Positions 21,924-35,348 of a DNA stretch of 64,000 bases are shown in pieces. The stretch is from Antedon mediterranea (lineage: Eukaryota > Echinodermata > Crinoidea > Comatulida > Antedonidae), in the NCBI RefSeq assembly GCF_964355755.1, contig NC_092680.1, positions 8,223,001-8,287,000 of the forward strand. The letters are read 5' to 3'. The notes under the pieces were generated by a model that saw only the letters and a list, made by a program, of their open reading frames with translations, was not told the DNA's origin and searched no databases. The translations under genes and the position numbers were made by a program. Positions within the stretch are counted from its first letter, which is position 1. The number at the start of each line of letters is the position of its first letter.

Positions 21924-22074
21924 ACCAATCCGCGGACGAACACTAACATGATTGGGAAGTTAACAGGCATTTTCATCAGTGGTGGTATTCCGAAAGGTCT
22001 GAGTTGTTTTTGACTAAAAATAGCACAAACTGTCTACGACAACATTCAACGTAGTTTGTCTACAACTTTGCTTG
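21924..22074 (+). promoter_or_regulatory. Candidate distal MEF2 promoter and first exon
   Basis: A CCAAT-like box (AACCAATCCGCGG near 21924) is followed by a MEF2 consensus site CTAAAAATAG at 22014-22023 and a strong splice donor CTTG|GTGAGT with exon end at 22074. The arrangement would suit a non-coding first exon of an autoregulated MEF2 gene. Evidence is motif-level only, and such motifs are not rare in AT-rich DNA. Confidence 0.25.
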
Positions 22075-25000
22075 GTGAGTAAAAATAGATACTTGGAGTA
22101 GTGTTCTACGTTTGTATTGTGAGCAATGTGTCATTTTGTTTGGAAGGAAACACATTTTATCGTTGAATATTAGCGCTAAGTGTATAGCGTAGCTCCAAAA
22201 TACTACAGCCTACAGGCCTAGAATACATGATGATGGGTCTGTGATAGGCTAGCCTGGCCTTGCATCCTTCCTTATTTATTTTTCACGGTAGCAATACGCA
22301 GTAGGATAATGTAGCTAAAGCCTATGTATATTTGTATAAAACTAAATGCATTTGACTTTATAAGACTTTATGAATAGTGCGCCTCTATTTTTAATGTTTA
22401 AAAAAATGCAGAACTTAGTGATTGTAATGTACGACGTAGAGAGTTAGCTGAGGGTGGGTGGTAGGCTACATTTTATAACTCACTGGTTGGTTCATGTACA
22501 CCGTTTTATTGTTATTATGTAGTTACTGGATTTATTGATTAATAATTTTAACGTTTTCATCATGATGGATTATAAATAAATGATGATAATAATATGCATG
22601 GTTTAATAGTGGGCTGTACAACTACAATTGTATTGTAATCTTGATTGATGTGTTGTTTAAAATTGTAATGAAAATACATTATTAGAGGTTGCTGGGTGAT
22701 TGGCAACATAACAGGTAAAATGAATCTAAATTTACTGATTTACTAATTTTTCTATTTATACATTTCAGGTGTAGCATTAAAAAAAATTGTTACTTTTAAT
22801 TATTTTGAACAAATGTATGTCTAACTGTACATTCTAGCCAAATATTATGATATGAATATCGCGGCTATAAAATTATATAGTATAAAACCGTCCTTAAACG
22901 AAACTGATTCTGGAATACCTACTGTACCCTACAGTACTATGCTAACAGGATGTGCAATGTGGTATACTGTATTGTATGTAAAGGAAGTGTGTTCGCCCAA
23001 TATGCTTTCTTAAAATATTGTCAGTCACTAGTTACATAATTTTGTAGTTAGTTCCTTAATCAATTTGGGATTCATGTTACAGGATCTAAACAACAAAAAC
23101 GTAGCAAAACATTAAACTTTAAAGTTTAGGTTGTAATGGAGTCTTAAAACAGCTACGATAGCAAAAGCCTTTCTACACAAGTTACTACAGTGCTATGATA
23201 GGATTTTAAATTAAAGTGTATTTTATAGTAGCCTATCATTATGTCAATAAAACATAAAAAACAATATAAAAACATAGCCATCGAAATGGCAACCAATTAG
23301 TTGAATCGGGCCACTCATTTACATTCGTTAAACAATTTTGTCCAACGACTTGGCAAAGATTGCTAAACCAAATGCAATGTATGCGAATAGTACTTCTTTA
23401 TGATGTAATAAGTCTTAGGTCCTACAGTATGCCATCAGAAAAGTGAAAGATTAATAATGTTGACACTGTGCTATTTTTTAACTACAGAACTACACTAAGT
23501 TATTCCAAATCTTGGAATCAAAATTGTGACTGTACTGTAATAAGCAGATTAGTTTGAACTTGAATAGTTTATGTTGATACAGTATTTCCGGTGTTTTACA
23601 TACAAATTATTAATTACAGTACATCTCTTCTGGTTTAGCTAACCCATATTTTTTGTGTTCTTTGATTTAGCCGTTATCACAGATTTACGACTAGTAATGT
23701 TTAGACTATCTATATACTAGCACTTAAATTCAATTTTTTGTAATTCTGTTATTAATATGGTAATAAATTGTAAACTGAACATCATCATGATTGTAACCTA
23801 CTATTAAATTGACTCAGTACAAATGAGGAATACTGTACATTGTGAACAGTACACATACACAGTAGTGGACATGTAAACAAACAAATATGTTTACTAAACA
23901 TTAATTCATAAATAAATTTAAGCAATTTTTATAGTAGTTACCAACAACACTATCTTTAGTGTTCTGATTACTATGTATTGCTAATAATATTTTGTAGAAA
24001 AAAACTCCCATTTTAAAATATTTACATGGCTAGCTGGTATGATGTACCATAGTATTAGTACTGATACTCCCATGCCTCAAATAGGCTTCAGAAAGAAAAG
24101 TTTGTATAAATCTAACAGTAGTCGGTAGTATAGGCCTAATAGTACCTGTATTGTAGTATACCATATTGTACTTCATCAGTGCAACCACTGAGGAGATATG
24201 GATACAAACTGATAATGCATACAGTACTGTACATGAACCTTGCACTTTACAGTACAATACATTGATTACAATTTGTGGATATGATTGTGTAGATTTGCTT
24301 ACACTGATGAACCAACACCTAAAGTAATAGTTGTTAGGCCTTGTTGATTAATGATAGGATACAGTACTTCCAAACTAAAACATATCCTGATATTATGTTG
24401 TACATAATTAAATTTACACCTTGGGTGGTAATTTAATATTTAACATACTATCATTTTATTATGTTACTTGGATGTGGAAAGCCTTTCCATAATGTTCATT
24501 AGATTAGAGACATATAAAAGCCACAACTTCTAATGACCTGTTTTGGTAGGCAGTATTATATGTAATGATGTGTGAAGGTTACATTACACTCAAATGAATG
24601 TTTGGTTGATAAAACATATAAACATAATATGTTTAGTTTTGTAAAAATAACATTGGTTATGTGATGGAGGTCACACATACAGTATTACACATAACATGCT
24701 AACAATAGATATCAACACAAACAGACAGGGTATACAGGAGAAATGTATTTGTTTGGGATATGGGTCTACACACGAAATAGGTGATAATTTACGTACGTAA
24801 TTTATGTACGTTGATGTTTACTATAAATAATTAATACTATAGAAAATGATCTAGAGTTATTACAATTACGGTTAGAAACACACATTGCTAAATGTATTTG
24901 ATACAGTACAGTATTTCTAAATTGATTTTACCCATATTTTTAACCAATAAATGATCTGTGATGATTGTGAAAGCAATTATTAAATCATTAAAAAAACCAT

Positions 25001-25950
25001 GTGTCATAACATAATAATAAATAATTGATTTGTGACAATTTGATTTCAGTATGGTAACTCATGCTCAGATTGTATTTCCAAAAATGCATGTACAGTTACT
25101 GTTACTTTAAGCCTTTACTATAGTAAGTAATACTACAGTATGTTTACTAAAATAAAAAATGATTGCGTTGTTCTACCCGACTTTTTATGTGTATGGTGCC
25201 TCAAGGAAATTACTAATTTTATGCCTCATTTGTTGATTTTTAACGGTTTTACTTATTACATACTGATTTTTATTTTACTTTCAACCAATGGGATATAGGC
25301 CTGGTTCCCAGTAACGGACTGTAATCCAGATCGGGAGCTCTCCTTTTTATCCTAATAAATCGCATCACAGTCTACACTGGAACACCTAATCTGGATTTGC
25401 TTGGCCGATCAGGATATACAGTACATACAGTAGTAGGTTAGCAAGATAGATCAAAAACATGTTACTGATTTATTACAGTACAGTACCTCTGATCTACTGT
25501 ACCATACTATTTCCATGTATTCCTTTGATGGCAGATCAGGGGTTTTTCAGCTCCAAAATACAGTAGTACATATTCCCTTTATTTTTGTGTGCGAATTTCA
25601 ATTTTTGATTTTGTTTAGCTGTAGTGTAACATTCATACGGTATTTAAGCTGAATAGCCAACAAACTGTAGCTCTACTGTACTTTACAGTAGGCATTTACC
25701 TGTACTGTATGTACAGTAATTTTAAAATGAAGACATTATTGTTAATTTTATAATACATTGTGTACATATAGCTTTAAATTTCCCTTCATTCAGGATGTAC
25801 AGTAAGGCCATCAATTATATTTTAGATTTTTCACTGTAGTTAACAGTATATGATTGATATTGGGATGTACAGTAAATTAAGGGTTCGCCATCTTTTCGCA
25901 CCTGTATAATAATATAAAAGCCGATGTTGACACACACTACTGCTCTATTA

Positions 25951-26608
25951 ACTAGAAAGCCACTCCGAGAGTGCATACCTCCGCCTACTGTAAAATTCTC
26001 ATACATCAGATTTCTCCAGAAAAATATATATTTATGTGTGTTTTCATTCTAGTTTGTGATTTAGGCTAATTTCACTACAAGCATGTGTATTTGTTGTTGT
26101 AATGGTTATGTAACAAGCCTTTCAATCAATAGCTTCAGTTGACTACAATAGAACAGCAACGCGAAAATCAAACGAGTGAATTTGAAAAGAAATAGGTTTT
26201 TTAAACTACTCGCATCAAAAAAGGTGCACATTAAATCAAATTGTGTTTTAAAATTACAAATCACCAATTATAACTCTTTTTTGGACAAGTGGTTCTCGAG
26301 AAAATGCTATTTCAGTTTACTTGTTACTTTACCTTTTTAAGACTGCCGCCGGCTTTTGAAAAATTCTGTCCTATCTTTTAACACTAGCAGGTCTGAAAAG
26401 TATACTAAAAAGTGGTCCAGAATTGAGACCATGGTCCCAAATGGTCCCAAAATTTAATGGAATGGTCCTTGACAACATACAGTATATCTGTATATCATTT
26501 TGGTAATGATCTTATAATTAATTTTTGAGTAATCCTGCTAACAAACAAACAGACAGACAAACAAACACATGCGATCGATTACATATACATCCTTGGTGGA
26601 GGTAAATT
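25951..26608 (-). mobile_element. 'TACCTCC' repeat, copy 1
   Basis: Starts ACTAGAAAGCCACTCCGAGA and ends CCTTGGTGGAGGTAAAT. About 85-90% similar by eye to the copy at 45934-46627 over its length, including TTCTCGAGAAAATG, AACACTAGCAGGTCTGAAAA and GGAATGGTCCTTGAC, then a (CAAA)n-rich stretch. The edges TACCTCCGCC and GGTGGAGGTA form an inverted pair. The reverse complement resembles a widespread marine-invertebrate repeat beginning with 'TTACCTCCGCCAAGGAGG', which I recall but cannot check. No coding sequence. Confidence 0.8.
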
Positions 26609-27852
26609 ACAGAATGATAGCGTTATATTTGGCTAATTGTTTCTATTTTGGAAAATCAGTTTCTTTTTCTGTTTTAGATTGGATATTTTTATTTTTAATT
26701 GCGTGAATAGTTCTAAATTTCTGTTGTGCAAAATTGGCTCAATATACTGAAAAATTAATTGCCTATAATGCATTTTGTTAAAATTATTTGCCTGATGCCC
26801 AGCTCTGATCTGTATGTCTAGACTGTGGCCAAAAGGATTTGATCTTTTAGTCAGTATGTTTTTGTTTCACTGTTTTGAAAGTGAATTTAAATTGATGCAT
26901 ACTGTACAATACGCCTATTTGTTGGTGGTTTGGGTTTGGAATATTTTTGTTTATTCATGGAATGTTGTGTTGTGTGAAAGGTAGGCATATTGTTATCACT
27001 ATGTTTTGTGTAAATAAAAATATATTAATTTATTGTAAATGTCATATTTTGAAATATATTCTGTGCACTACAATATTTGTACGTTCGACAATGTAAACAA
27101 TCCTAGCAGAGAGACAAGTGTGGAAGATTACAAGCACAGCCTTGGCCTATGTTATCAAAGGGAAACAGTTCAGAGTGTGGGCATGTTATCAGACTTGTGC
27201 GTTGTAGGTCAGGAGGGTTTTGTGCACGTGGTTACAGTCCATGAATCAGCAGTTGTTGCCAGGTTGGAGAATGTCGTGCCCTCTCATGGTGACCCCACTG
27301 AAATGGGGCATTTCCTTGAACGTTGATCTCTGGAGACATTGAATTGATGTATGTAAATTTAACTCTTCCTAGGTCATTTTAGAACTTGTTACGATTATTT
27401 AAAGTAACTACTTACTGTACAGGATCCAAATATAACTGTAACTATTAGCAGACTTACACTTACAGGGGAAAAGTACAACAAATCTCTTAGTTATTGGATA
27501 AGCACAGTTTCTGATTGTAAATAAACAATTTATACAATAATTGATATGATGTAAAGATTTAATAAATTATTTTTACAACTTTTCACAACTAAAAAATAGT
27601 GTTGTAATTTTATTATTTATACTACAGTACTGTACCTATAGTACATTTAAAGACACAACTTATGTTAAATTCTAACTTGTAATTAATAAATAGTAGTAAA
27701 ACAATTTGAGAATAAATTATATTGAAATCAGTTAAGAAAAAAAAAAAAGTGTTTGATTGAAAACAATTACGTTGCCCAGTTAAATAATATAGTATTATAC
27801 CTATTGAATTTAGACACAAATTAAAGTTAAATTGTATAAAAAATGTTTTTGG

Positions 27853-28017
27853 TCTAAATCTTGTCTAAACAAAGTCTATCAAACTTCATTTGAGAAAAAA
27901 AATGTGATGTGCCCATAATGGACATGATGATGTCCTATTATATTTGGGCATATCAACACCATATTTGGGAACATCACACTTTTTGTCACAAAGTTTGATA
28001 GTGTAGACATAGCTTTA
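27853..28017. mobile_element. MITE family A, copy 2
   Basis: The left end reads TAAATCTTGTCTAAAC then TCTATCAAAC. The right end AGTTTGATAGTGTAGACATA followed by GCTTTA is its inverted match. The inner blocks GTGATGTGCCCAT, CATATTTGGGAACATCACAC and TTTTGTCACAAAG are shared with copies 1 and 3. 165 bp, non-coding. Confidence 0.88.
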
Positions 28018-31000
28018 GAGGAAAAAATCCTACAGATAGTGATGTATAGAAGGGAATTTTATTGTTCAAGATGCTCAAGGCAAACTGTATTCAGATAACA
28101 TTAATTAATTTTGTTTGTTGTTTCCATACTGAACTGTGCTGTACTGTATGTTTTCTTTTATATCACTGACAAATTGTCTGGTGATGAATCTTCTGATTCT
28201 CCAACTAATATCTCACAATGGCACCCTATCCTTTACATCTAGAGGTTAAATTGTCTACTGACGTAAACAGCAAATGTTACAATGAACTTTTTCAACTATA
28301 ATCAAACTAATTATTCTTAATTATTTTGTCTTCTCTAATAGTGAAGTACAGTACAGGAGTGCAGTATGGTAAAATACTACATCGCTTATTGTAATTATTA
28401 CTGTAAAGTTGGATGTTTAAAAGACAATCTATAAATATTATGGTCCCATTTGCAATTTACAGTATATTTAAACTACAGTTTATAATCAATTATAATCATT
28501 TTTTATTGATTATTTTTCAATACCACAGTAATAATATGAGTGTATTAAATTATAGTATTTTTTTGTGAGAACCTTGGATTTATCTATCTATTTTTACTAC
28601 GATACCATTGGTTCTAAGAAGTTTGACCCTTATCATCTTAATATCTCGCTCTTTTTAGTAAGAATTACTGCTGTACTCCCATGAAAATGATTTTTTAAAC
28701 CATATTATTATTACTATAGGTTCAGAAAATATTTTGCAATTTAATAAATAATTTAATAGCATTTAAATTGTGTTAATCATTCTAATATTGTCCCACTTCA
28801 GTTTAAAGTCTGAGAATGTACTGTATAATTATGATGATAAAAGTTTAATCAGTGACAGATCCAGAATTTTTTTTATTAATGGAGGAGCATTTTAAAAGGT
28901 ATCAAAAAGTAGTTGTACTGTAGTTATTGTAAAAGTAATAATTTAATTTTATTTAGCTTTCATCAAATTTGGACTTCTGTTACGTAGTATTATCTGTTAT
29001 TAATGTAAAGTTTAAAAAAAGGATCCAAGTAAGGCTTGATCTTTGTTGATAATGATTTCTATTGGGATTTTTTATAGTCAGCATTAAACTAACACAAGAA
29101 CTAACGGCAGCATGTCTTGAGTGGATTAATACCATGATTCCGTTAAAAAACACAGCATTAAAACATCGACATGAGCCACCGAAATTGATTTATAGTGCAA
29201 AACTATATTTAGTATATAAACATTGGTTTGAAATTTCTACTGTCAAGTTTACTTAAACCCTCAGTAACAACATAGTTATTAGTATATTAATTCATACGAT
29301 ATTAAATGATATATTGTATGTTGAATTATTACGTTGCGACTGTTTGTATTGTGAGAACTTTGCAGTAAATGTTTACTATCTTTAGCATACTGCAGCTGTT
29401 TGTACCTTCAGAATTGAAAAGTCTCATAATTACCGAGTTTGTGGATTATTCTCTTGCATTACAATGATTAAGCATTGTTCTACTTTTCTTCCTCAAGGTT
29501 TTTATGTATACAATAATTTCTTGTTTTATAATAAGAATTAGAAGTGATATTTGAGAATATTGATTCTTCCTTGGCTTTTTATTGATATTCCAAGACTACA
29601 GTAGGGGGTATTTTTGCAATCAATTGAATTTAAAGTAAAAATCCAAACTGTATGGGAATAAAGTTCATTTGATGGTAAAATAAAAACATTTTGCAGGTAA
29701 AGTACTTTTTGCAGAAAACTATTGTAATTTTGGTTAAAAAAATGTATATGCAATTATTGCCTATACAGTAGATACTGCGACCATTAAGTGTTCAGATGTG
29801 TGGAAACGGCGACTTGGATTACTGTAGTTCATTTTCATGTTTGGTACCTCATATACAGTAGCTAATAGAAAAATAAACACAAATTCATATCCCGAACTTA
29901 AAAATACTGTCTTTTTTGGTCCATTGTCTAGAGATCTGCATGGTTAAATGTGTAGTGTACAGTTATCGTCCCGACACGAAAACTCAATAATACCATTTTC
30001 TAAAATATTACTTTTCTACCACGTTCAGTACAGTATGTTGTACTTTTTGTTGTACATTAAGAAGGATGATCATAAACATGATACGTAAATTCACTGCCAT
30101 TCTCTTTGATTTGCAAGATAGTACATTATTTTTCAAGTAACTGCTTTGTTTGTTGGTGAAGTTGTCGTTAATGAACTCATTTTATGCTATTTAGTTTCGA
30201 TTCTTAAGCCTCGGATTTCTTATCTCGCTACCTTGAAAATGCAGAGATGAACTTGGGCATAAGTGACTTGTAGTATTGATGGTGTATTTTATAGGCTCAT
30301 ATGCAGTACAGTAGAGTTAGTGATTTTCCTTCTTAATTACCTTCCTTATTTTATGAGTGTGTAGTACTAATTTTGACATGGATGCTTAAAGTACTTTAAA
30401 ATATCTAATTTTAAAAGTAACTAGGCTAGTCTCTGACGTCATTCATCTCTTTGTATAAAAGCTTGTATGAATTGGTACATTCTAGGAAACTAAATTTAAC
30501 AATTGATTTCCTTCATTCAAGGATACAAATTTAAAGGTTGTCCTGGTTGTCTCAGGATATGTGTGTATGTCCACTCCATTTTATTTTTTATTAATTTGAT
30601 ATAATATTTCCTTTTCGATTTATTATAGTTTGGCATTGTGGCTTATGTCTTATGCAATCGAGATAATAATAGCCCAAGAGAAAATATTAGCCAAATGACT
30701 GGGAAGATAAACTCATTGGATCTTATCCTTTCTTAGTCTTAGTTGCCTCTTTAGATCTTCATTAAGATTTTATGAGGATTAAAGAATTACAGTTTTTCTT
30801 ACCATAAACATGACTAGCTTGTTGTTTTTAAACTTTAAAGGAGATTTATTTAATACCAACTGCTCATAAAGCCACTGAATTGACCAGGTATTTTTGCCTG
30901 ATCCTTGTCTCTTTTAATAGTTTTGTCACAGTGATGACGACACAGTAGAAATGAATACACAAATGTATAGTAAATAGTTTATTTTTATTTTTTTATTTAT

Positions 31001-31138
31001 TTATTCGGTATAATAAAAATACAGCCAATTACAAAACGACAAAACAAGGACTGAAATGAATTGCATTACAAATATATAAAAATTGGATAAAATAGCTATA
31101 AAAAATACAACCATCCTATTAAAATTAAATATCAAACA

Positions 31139-31400
31139 ATGCATGTTTATGTTATGTTTATGTTTTTTTTTATGTTTATGTTGTTTTTTTATGTTTATAT
31201 TGTTTTTTTTATGTTTATGTTGTTTTTTTTATGTTTATGTTGTTTTTTTTATGTTTATGTTATGTTTATGTTGTTTTTTTATGTTTATGTTGTTTTTTTT
31301 ATGTTTATATTTTTTTTTATGTTTATGTTGTTTTTTTTATGTTTATGTTATGTTTATGTTGTTTATGTTGTTTTTTTTATGTTTATGTTTTTTTGTGCAT
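31139..31400 (+). repeat. T-rich minisatellite, unit about 20 bp
   Basis: Irregular repeats of ATGTTTATGTT followed by a run of 7-9 T. One strand is almost purine-free apart from A of ATG and G. Overlapping open frames rich in Phe, Met, Leu, Cys and Tyr across it are artefacts of the repeat. Confidence 0.95.
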
Positions 31401-33991
31401 GTATGTTTATTGTTTATCTTGATTATGTAAATATATTGAATCAATAAAAATGTCATTCAAACTGCGATTTTTTACAGTACTAGTTTTTTGAAGGAATAAG
31501 TAAATACAGTACAGTAGTAGTACCTTTTCAGCTTTACCTATAACAAATCACAGAGAGATAGGTTTAGGATTCAAGATGATTTTTGTTTTAATATTTTGAG
31601 AATACAGGATACAGTATTCACCCTTCATACAGTAGCCATGCAGGTGAATAAATAAGGAGTTCTTTACTATGCATAATGTTTGTTTTTATATGAATCTATG
31701 AATGTCAACAGGCTTGAATTGTAGCATTCAATTGTACTGTACTGTAGTAGAGGTAGTACAGTAATACTGCAAAAAAAGTGCTCAAAATAATTTGTTTACT
31801 GTTAATACTACAGTTACTAGAATCCATCCTGGTCATGACATGTTATTTTACTTTTTAATTTTTTTCTTTAAATTAAATCTTAAAAAGATAAATTAGATCA
31901 GTTCTATCTGTGCACATGGTGTTATATCCCATTTAACACACAAAATCTTAACTCAGTTTAAAAAGATTGTTCCTGGGAAATATCCAGTGACAATTTGTGT
32001 TGTTGTACAGTATGGTACCTGTAGTATTAGACTTTTTTATATAGTTCAGTATTTATTTTAATACTTTATTTTTCTAGGAACTATAAAATAAATAATACTA
32101 ATACTAAGATCACAAAGCTTGGGAAAACGGAATTTATAAAAAATAAAAATGTGTTTTTTTGCTCTGGAAAAATTTGACAAACGTTAATATAATTATATAA
32201 GTATAAAATAATACACTTGGAAAAGGATTATAGAATGCTTAAGTTGTAGTTCATTGACTTGATAGGTTTTAGTTGAATGGATTATCCATAGTTTAGTAGT
32301 TGCTACCAATCTTATTGAGAGATTGATCATAGATAAAGTCTGGCATGACTTCAAGTTGATGGCTTCCTCAACTTACTGAAGAAGAAGAAGAAGAAGCAGA
32401 AGGCACTAATTAAAATGATCTTTATTAATATGCATTGGCGATGACTTTGCATCAGTAATGATTGCATGATGTTAGGTTTGTCAAGGGACATGGAATCTTC
32501 TTTCACTATTGTTTTTATCCCATACTATAAAGTAAACTTATAGTGAGCATTTCTAATAAAAACAATTGTTACATGGAACCATTGAAAATGCTGGAAAGTA
32601 AATTTAAATATTTAAGACCGCTGCAGTAGCAGTAGGATTTTTTAATGATTGAAGAATTGAAAAAAGAGCTATAACCTACTGTACTTCAATAATGGGCAAT
32701 AATGTCGATTGATTGACGGACTGGAAAAAAACAATCTGTTAAAAGAAGATAATGTTTAAAGGTTCTCTGATGGCTTGTTGTGGGCCTGTCGCCAATATTA
32801 TGTGTATTATCCCATAATCTGTACACTACAAAAATGAAATTGAAGAGATTTTGACTGGAAAATATGTACGACATTAGTATTCTTATTTAATGTCATTTCA
32901 ATTGGGAAACCTTTGTGATCAGCAGAAAATCTGTTTTTTTTTTTTCAGATGGTTAATTAACGTCTGCTTGTTTGTTGAGTACTATCTGAACATACTCAAC
33001 AAAATAACAATACTCAAAATTAAAGTCCACAATCGAATACGTCAATTATTATTATTTATTTTTTATACAACATTTACACATTTTAAAGGATTTTACCTGC
33101 TTAAACGATCTTGAACAATAACATGTACTGTATACTGTCAACCATTCCTATTTATAATATAAAATAGATTTTAGTATTAAAGTATTTCCACAGCTAAAAG
33201 CTGGCCATCTTGATTTCAAGAATGCCGCAAAGAAGAAAATGTTTAGTTGCATACACTATAATATTTCATCCTATCGTAGCAATACAGTACAGTAGCTAGT
33301 TGAAAAAAACAGCAAAGATATGTAATGAGTTGATCAGAAACAGCCTCATTTCAACATGTTCTTCAAAACTTCAACACTTTCTAAGAAGTCGGGACCGTTG
33401 ACATAGTGTTGAATCTGTCAGTTAGTCTGATCAGCCGGTGAAAATGAAAGCATTTCAATACAAATTACCTTAAGACACAGCCACACTTACAGTAGATTCG
33501 TTTCGCTTTCAGTTGAAACAAGTCCCAACGCAGTGACCTGAAAATTTAAATGCATATTTCTGCTTTTATTTGGTTTAAATAGCAACGATCTACATTTAGA
33601 AAAACATGGTAATTTATACTTATAGACTAGAATAATTCTTCGATCAATTAACCGTTTTCTGTGATCTTATGCAGTCTGCAGCACATAATTATTATTACCA
33701 GAAATTAAAAGTATATATTTTTGTAAATATTTTTAAATAATTTTGTTCAGTAATAAATTATATATTTATTTAGAAACAATCAGGGAATGATTTCGCCAGT
33801 GTAGCATAGCAAAAAGCTATACAAAACAACCATTTTGCTACAAATTTCTAAATTGTGTAGCAAAAAATACAATACAAAACTATGCTTCTCGACTAAAAAA
33901 TCAGTTTGATTAGCAATATTGCTAAACAAAATTTTAAAATGAAAATTTCATAAATATATAATTTATTACTATTTTTCTTCTTTTTTTTTAG

Positions 33992-34073
33992 GTTACAATT
34001 ACATTCAGTTATATAAACATTGTTATGGTTTTATCTGAAGACTTATTGTCAGTTAATCAGTATAAATAAACAG
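33992..34073 (+). other. Candidate non-coding 5' exon of MEF2
   Basis: This 82-bp segment has a strong polypyrimidine-AG acceptor (CTTCTTTTTTTTTAG) and a consensus donor (ACAG|GTAAGT), the best splice-site pair in the region upstream of the MEF2 start. It carries a complete small upstream ORF of 14 codons (ATG at 34025, TAA at 34067-34069). No protein similarity, so if it is an exon it is 5' UTR. It could also belong to a non-coding RNA. Confidence 0.4.
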
Positions 34074-34810
34074 GTAAGTGAATTAATTTTGTTTTGATAG
34101 TTTGTTATAACAACATGTTTACTGTAGTTTGAGAAGTTATAGCACTAACCTGTGATATAGTCTGCATATTGTGTGGGTCTGTTTCTGCTGCATAGAGCCA
34201 AATAAATTGTTTATTTCAATATTATATATCTATATCAACTATATTTCTTCTAAACTTGTTGTACTCCTAAATAACCATTTTAATCAGTGGATGGTTGTCG
34301 ATGGAAACAGAAATTACCCAAAATGCAATGGCCTGTGGCAGTCGATTCAAATGTTGATTAAAGGTAAAGCAACTGTCAATCAAATATTCATTATTTAGCG
34401 GTAAAAGTTGCATAGCAATAACCGGTTAAACTATAATAAAAGGAATTAAGTATAAAGTAAACCTTTACAACATTGTTGATAACCCCAATTTATAATTTCC
34501 TTTCTATTATAACATTACAAAAAATGTACTTATTTTACAACCATTTATTCTGCTTCACTGCTGTCAAAAAATAAGCGAGTTTAATATTATCGATGATATT
34601 TTATAATACAAACATAGAAATGTTAAATACTACCTATTGAGCAATATAGTACAGTACATGAATTTAGTACTGTAGCCATGATGTGAAATGATTTTGTGTC
34701 TGGAAGGATGATGATGATGAACAAATTGCAGGAGAATTGAAGGAATTCAATCTAGACTTGCCTGCCTGACTTCAAACTAGAAGCTTCCCTGTTCAATCGC
34801 AGTTCAACAG

Positions 34811-35348
34811 CAGGGGTGGATTGCTATAAAACAGTCTTAACTGATGGTCTTAACTCCCCGATTAAAGCCGGCTTTATCAGATAGACGGTCTTATTAAAGC
34901 CACTCCTGATAGACCATTGCTATAAAACAGTCTTAAATAAGACCACGTAAAGTAACAAATTGAGACGTACTTTGCGCGTAGAATACCAAATAAGGTAATG
35001 TTCGTCACGCTTGTTCAATTCACAAATCATAACAGTACGTACATTTATACACGAGAAAATCTATTCTAGGCCTATATAAAAGAATAAAATCACCGTTATT
35101 ATTTGATTTAACACTTAAAACTCGTTCAATTGGTTATCTTTGACGATAAATAATACGTAAAAGCAACAAAAAGAGAGGTTTAAGACTGTTTTAAGACTCC
35201 TTCGAGTAGGCTTTAATTTTAAAGACCGTTTACAGGTTAGACCGCGGTATAGCAATGGTCTATAATATAAGACTACTTGCTACGTCACGAATTATAGCCG
35301 GCTAAGCGCTAAGACCGGTTATAGACCGCTTATAGCAATCCGCCCCTG
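34811..35348. mobile_element. hAT-like non-autonomous element, 538 bp
   Basis: The ends CAGGGGTGGATTGCTATAA and TTATAGCAATCCGCCCCTG are inverted repeats with one mismatch. The word CTTAAGAC/GTCTTAA and the motif TAGCAATGGTCT/AGACCATTGCTA recur in opposite orientation inside. The termini CAGGG...CCCTG fit hAT. A clean target duplication was not found. Non-coding. Confidence 0.8.

Noticed and set aside
27039-27326. A 95-codon ORF in a GC-richer patch (VVGQEGFVHVVTVHESAVVARL)
   Set aside because: I recognise no domain, it starts in AT-rich non-coding sequence, and there is no splice-site or promoter support. It could be a decayed retrocopy or repeat, but I cannot say which.
31083-31447. Open frames of 62-115 codons rich in Phe/Met/Leu
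   Set aside because: They are translations of the T-rich minisatellite in all three frames.
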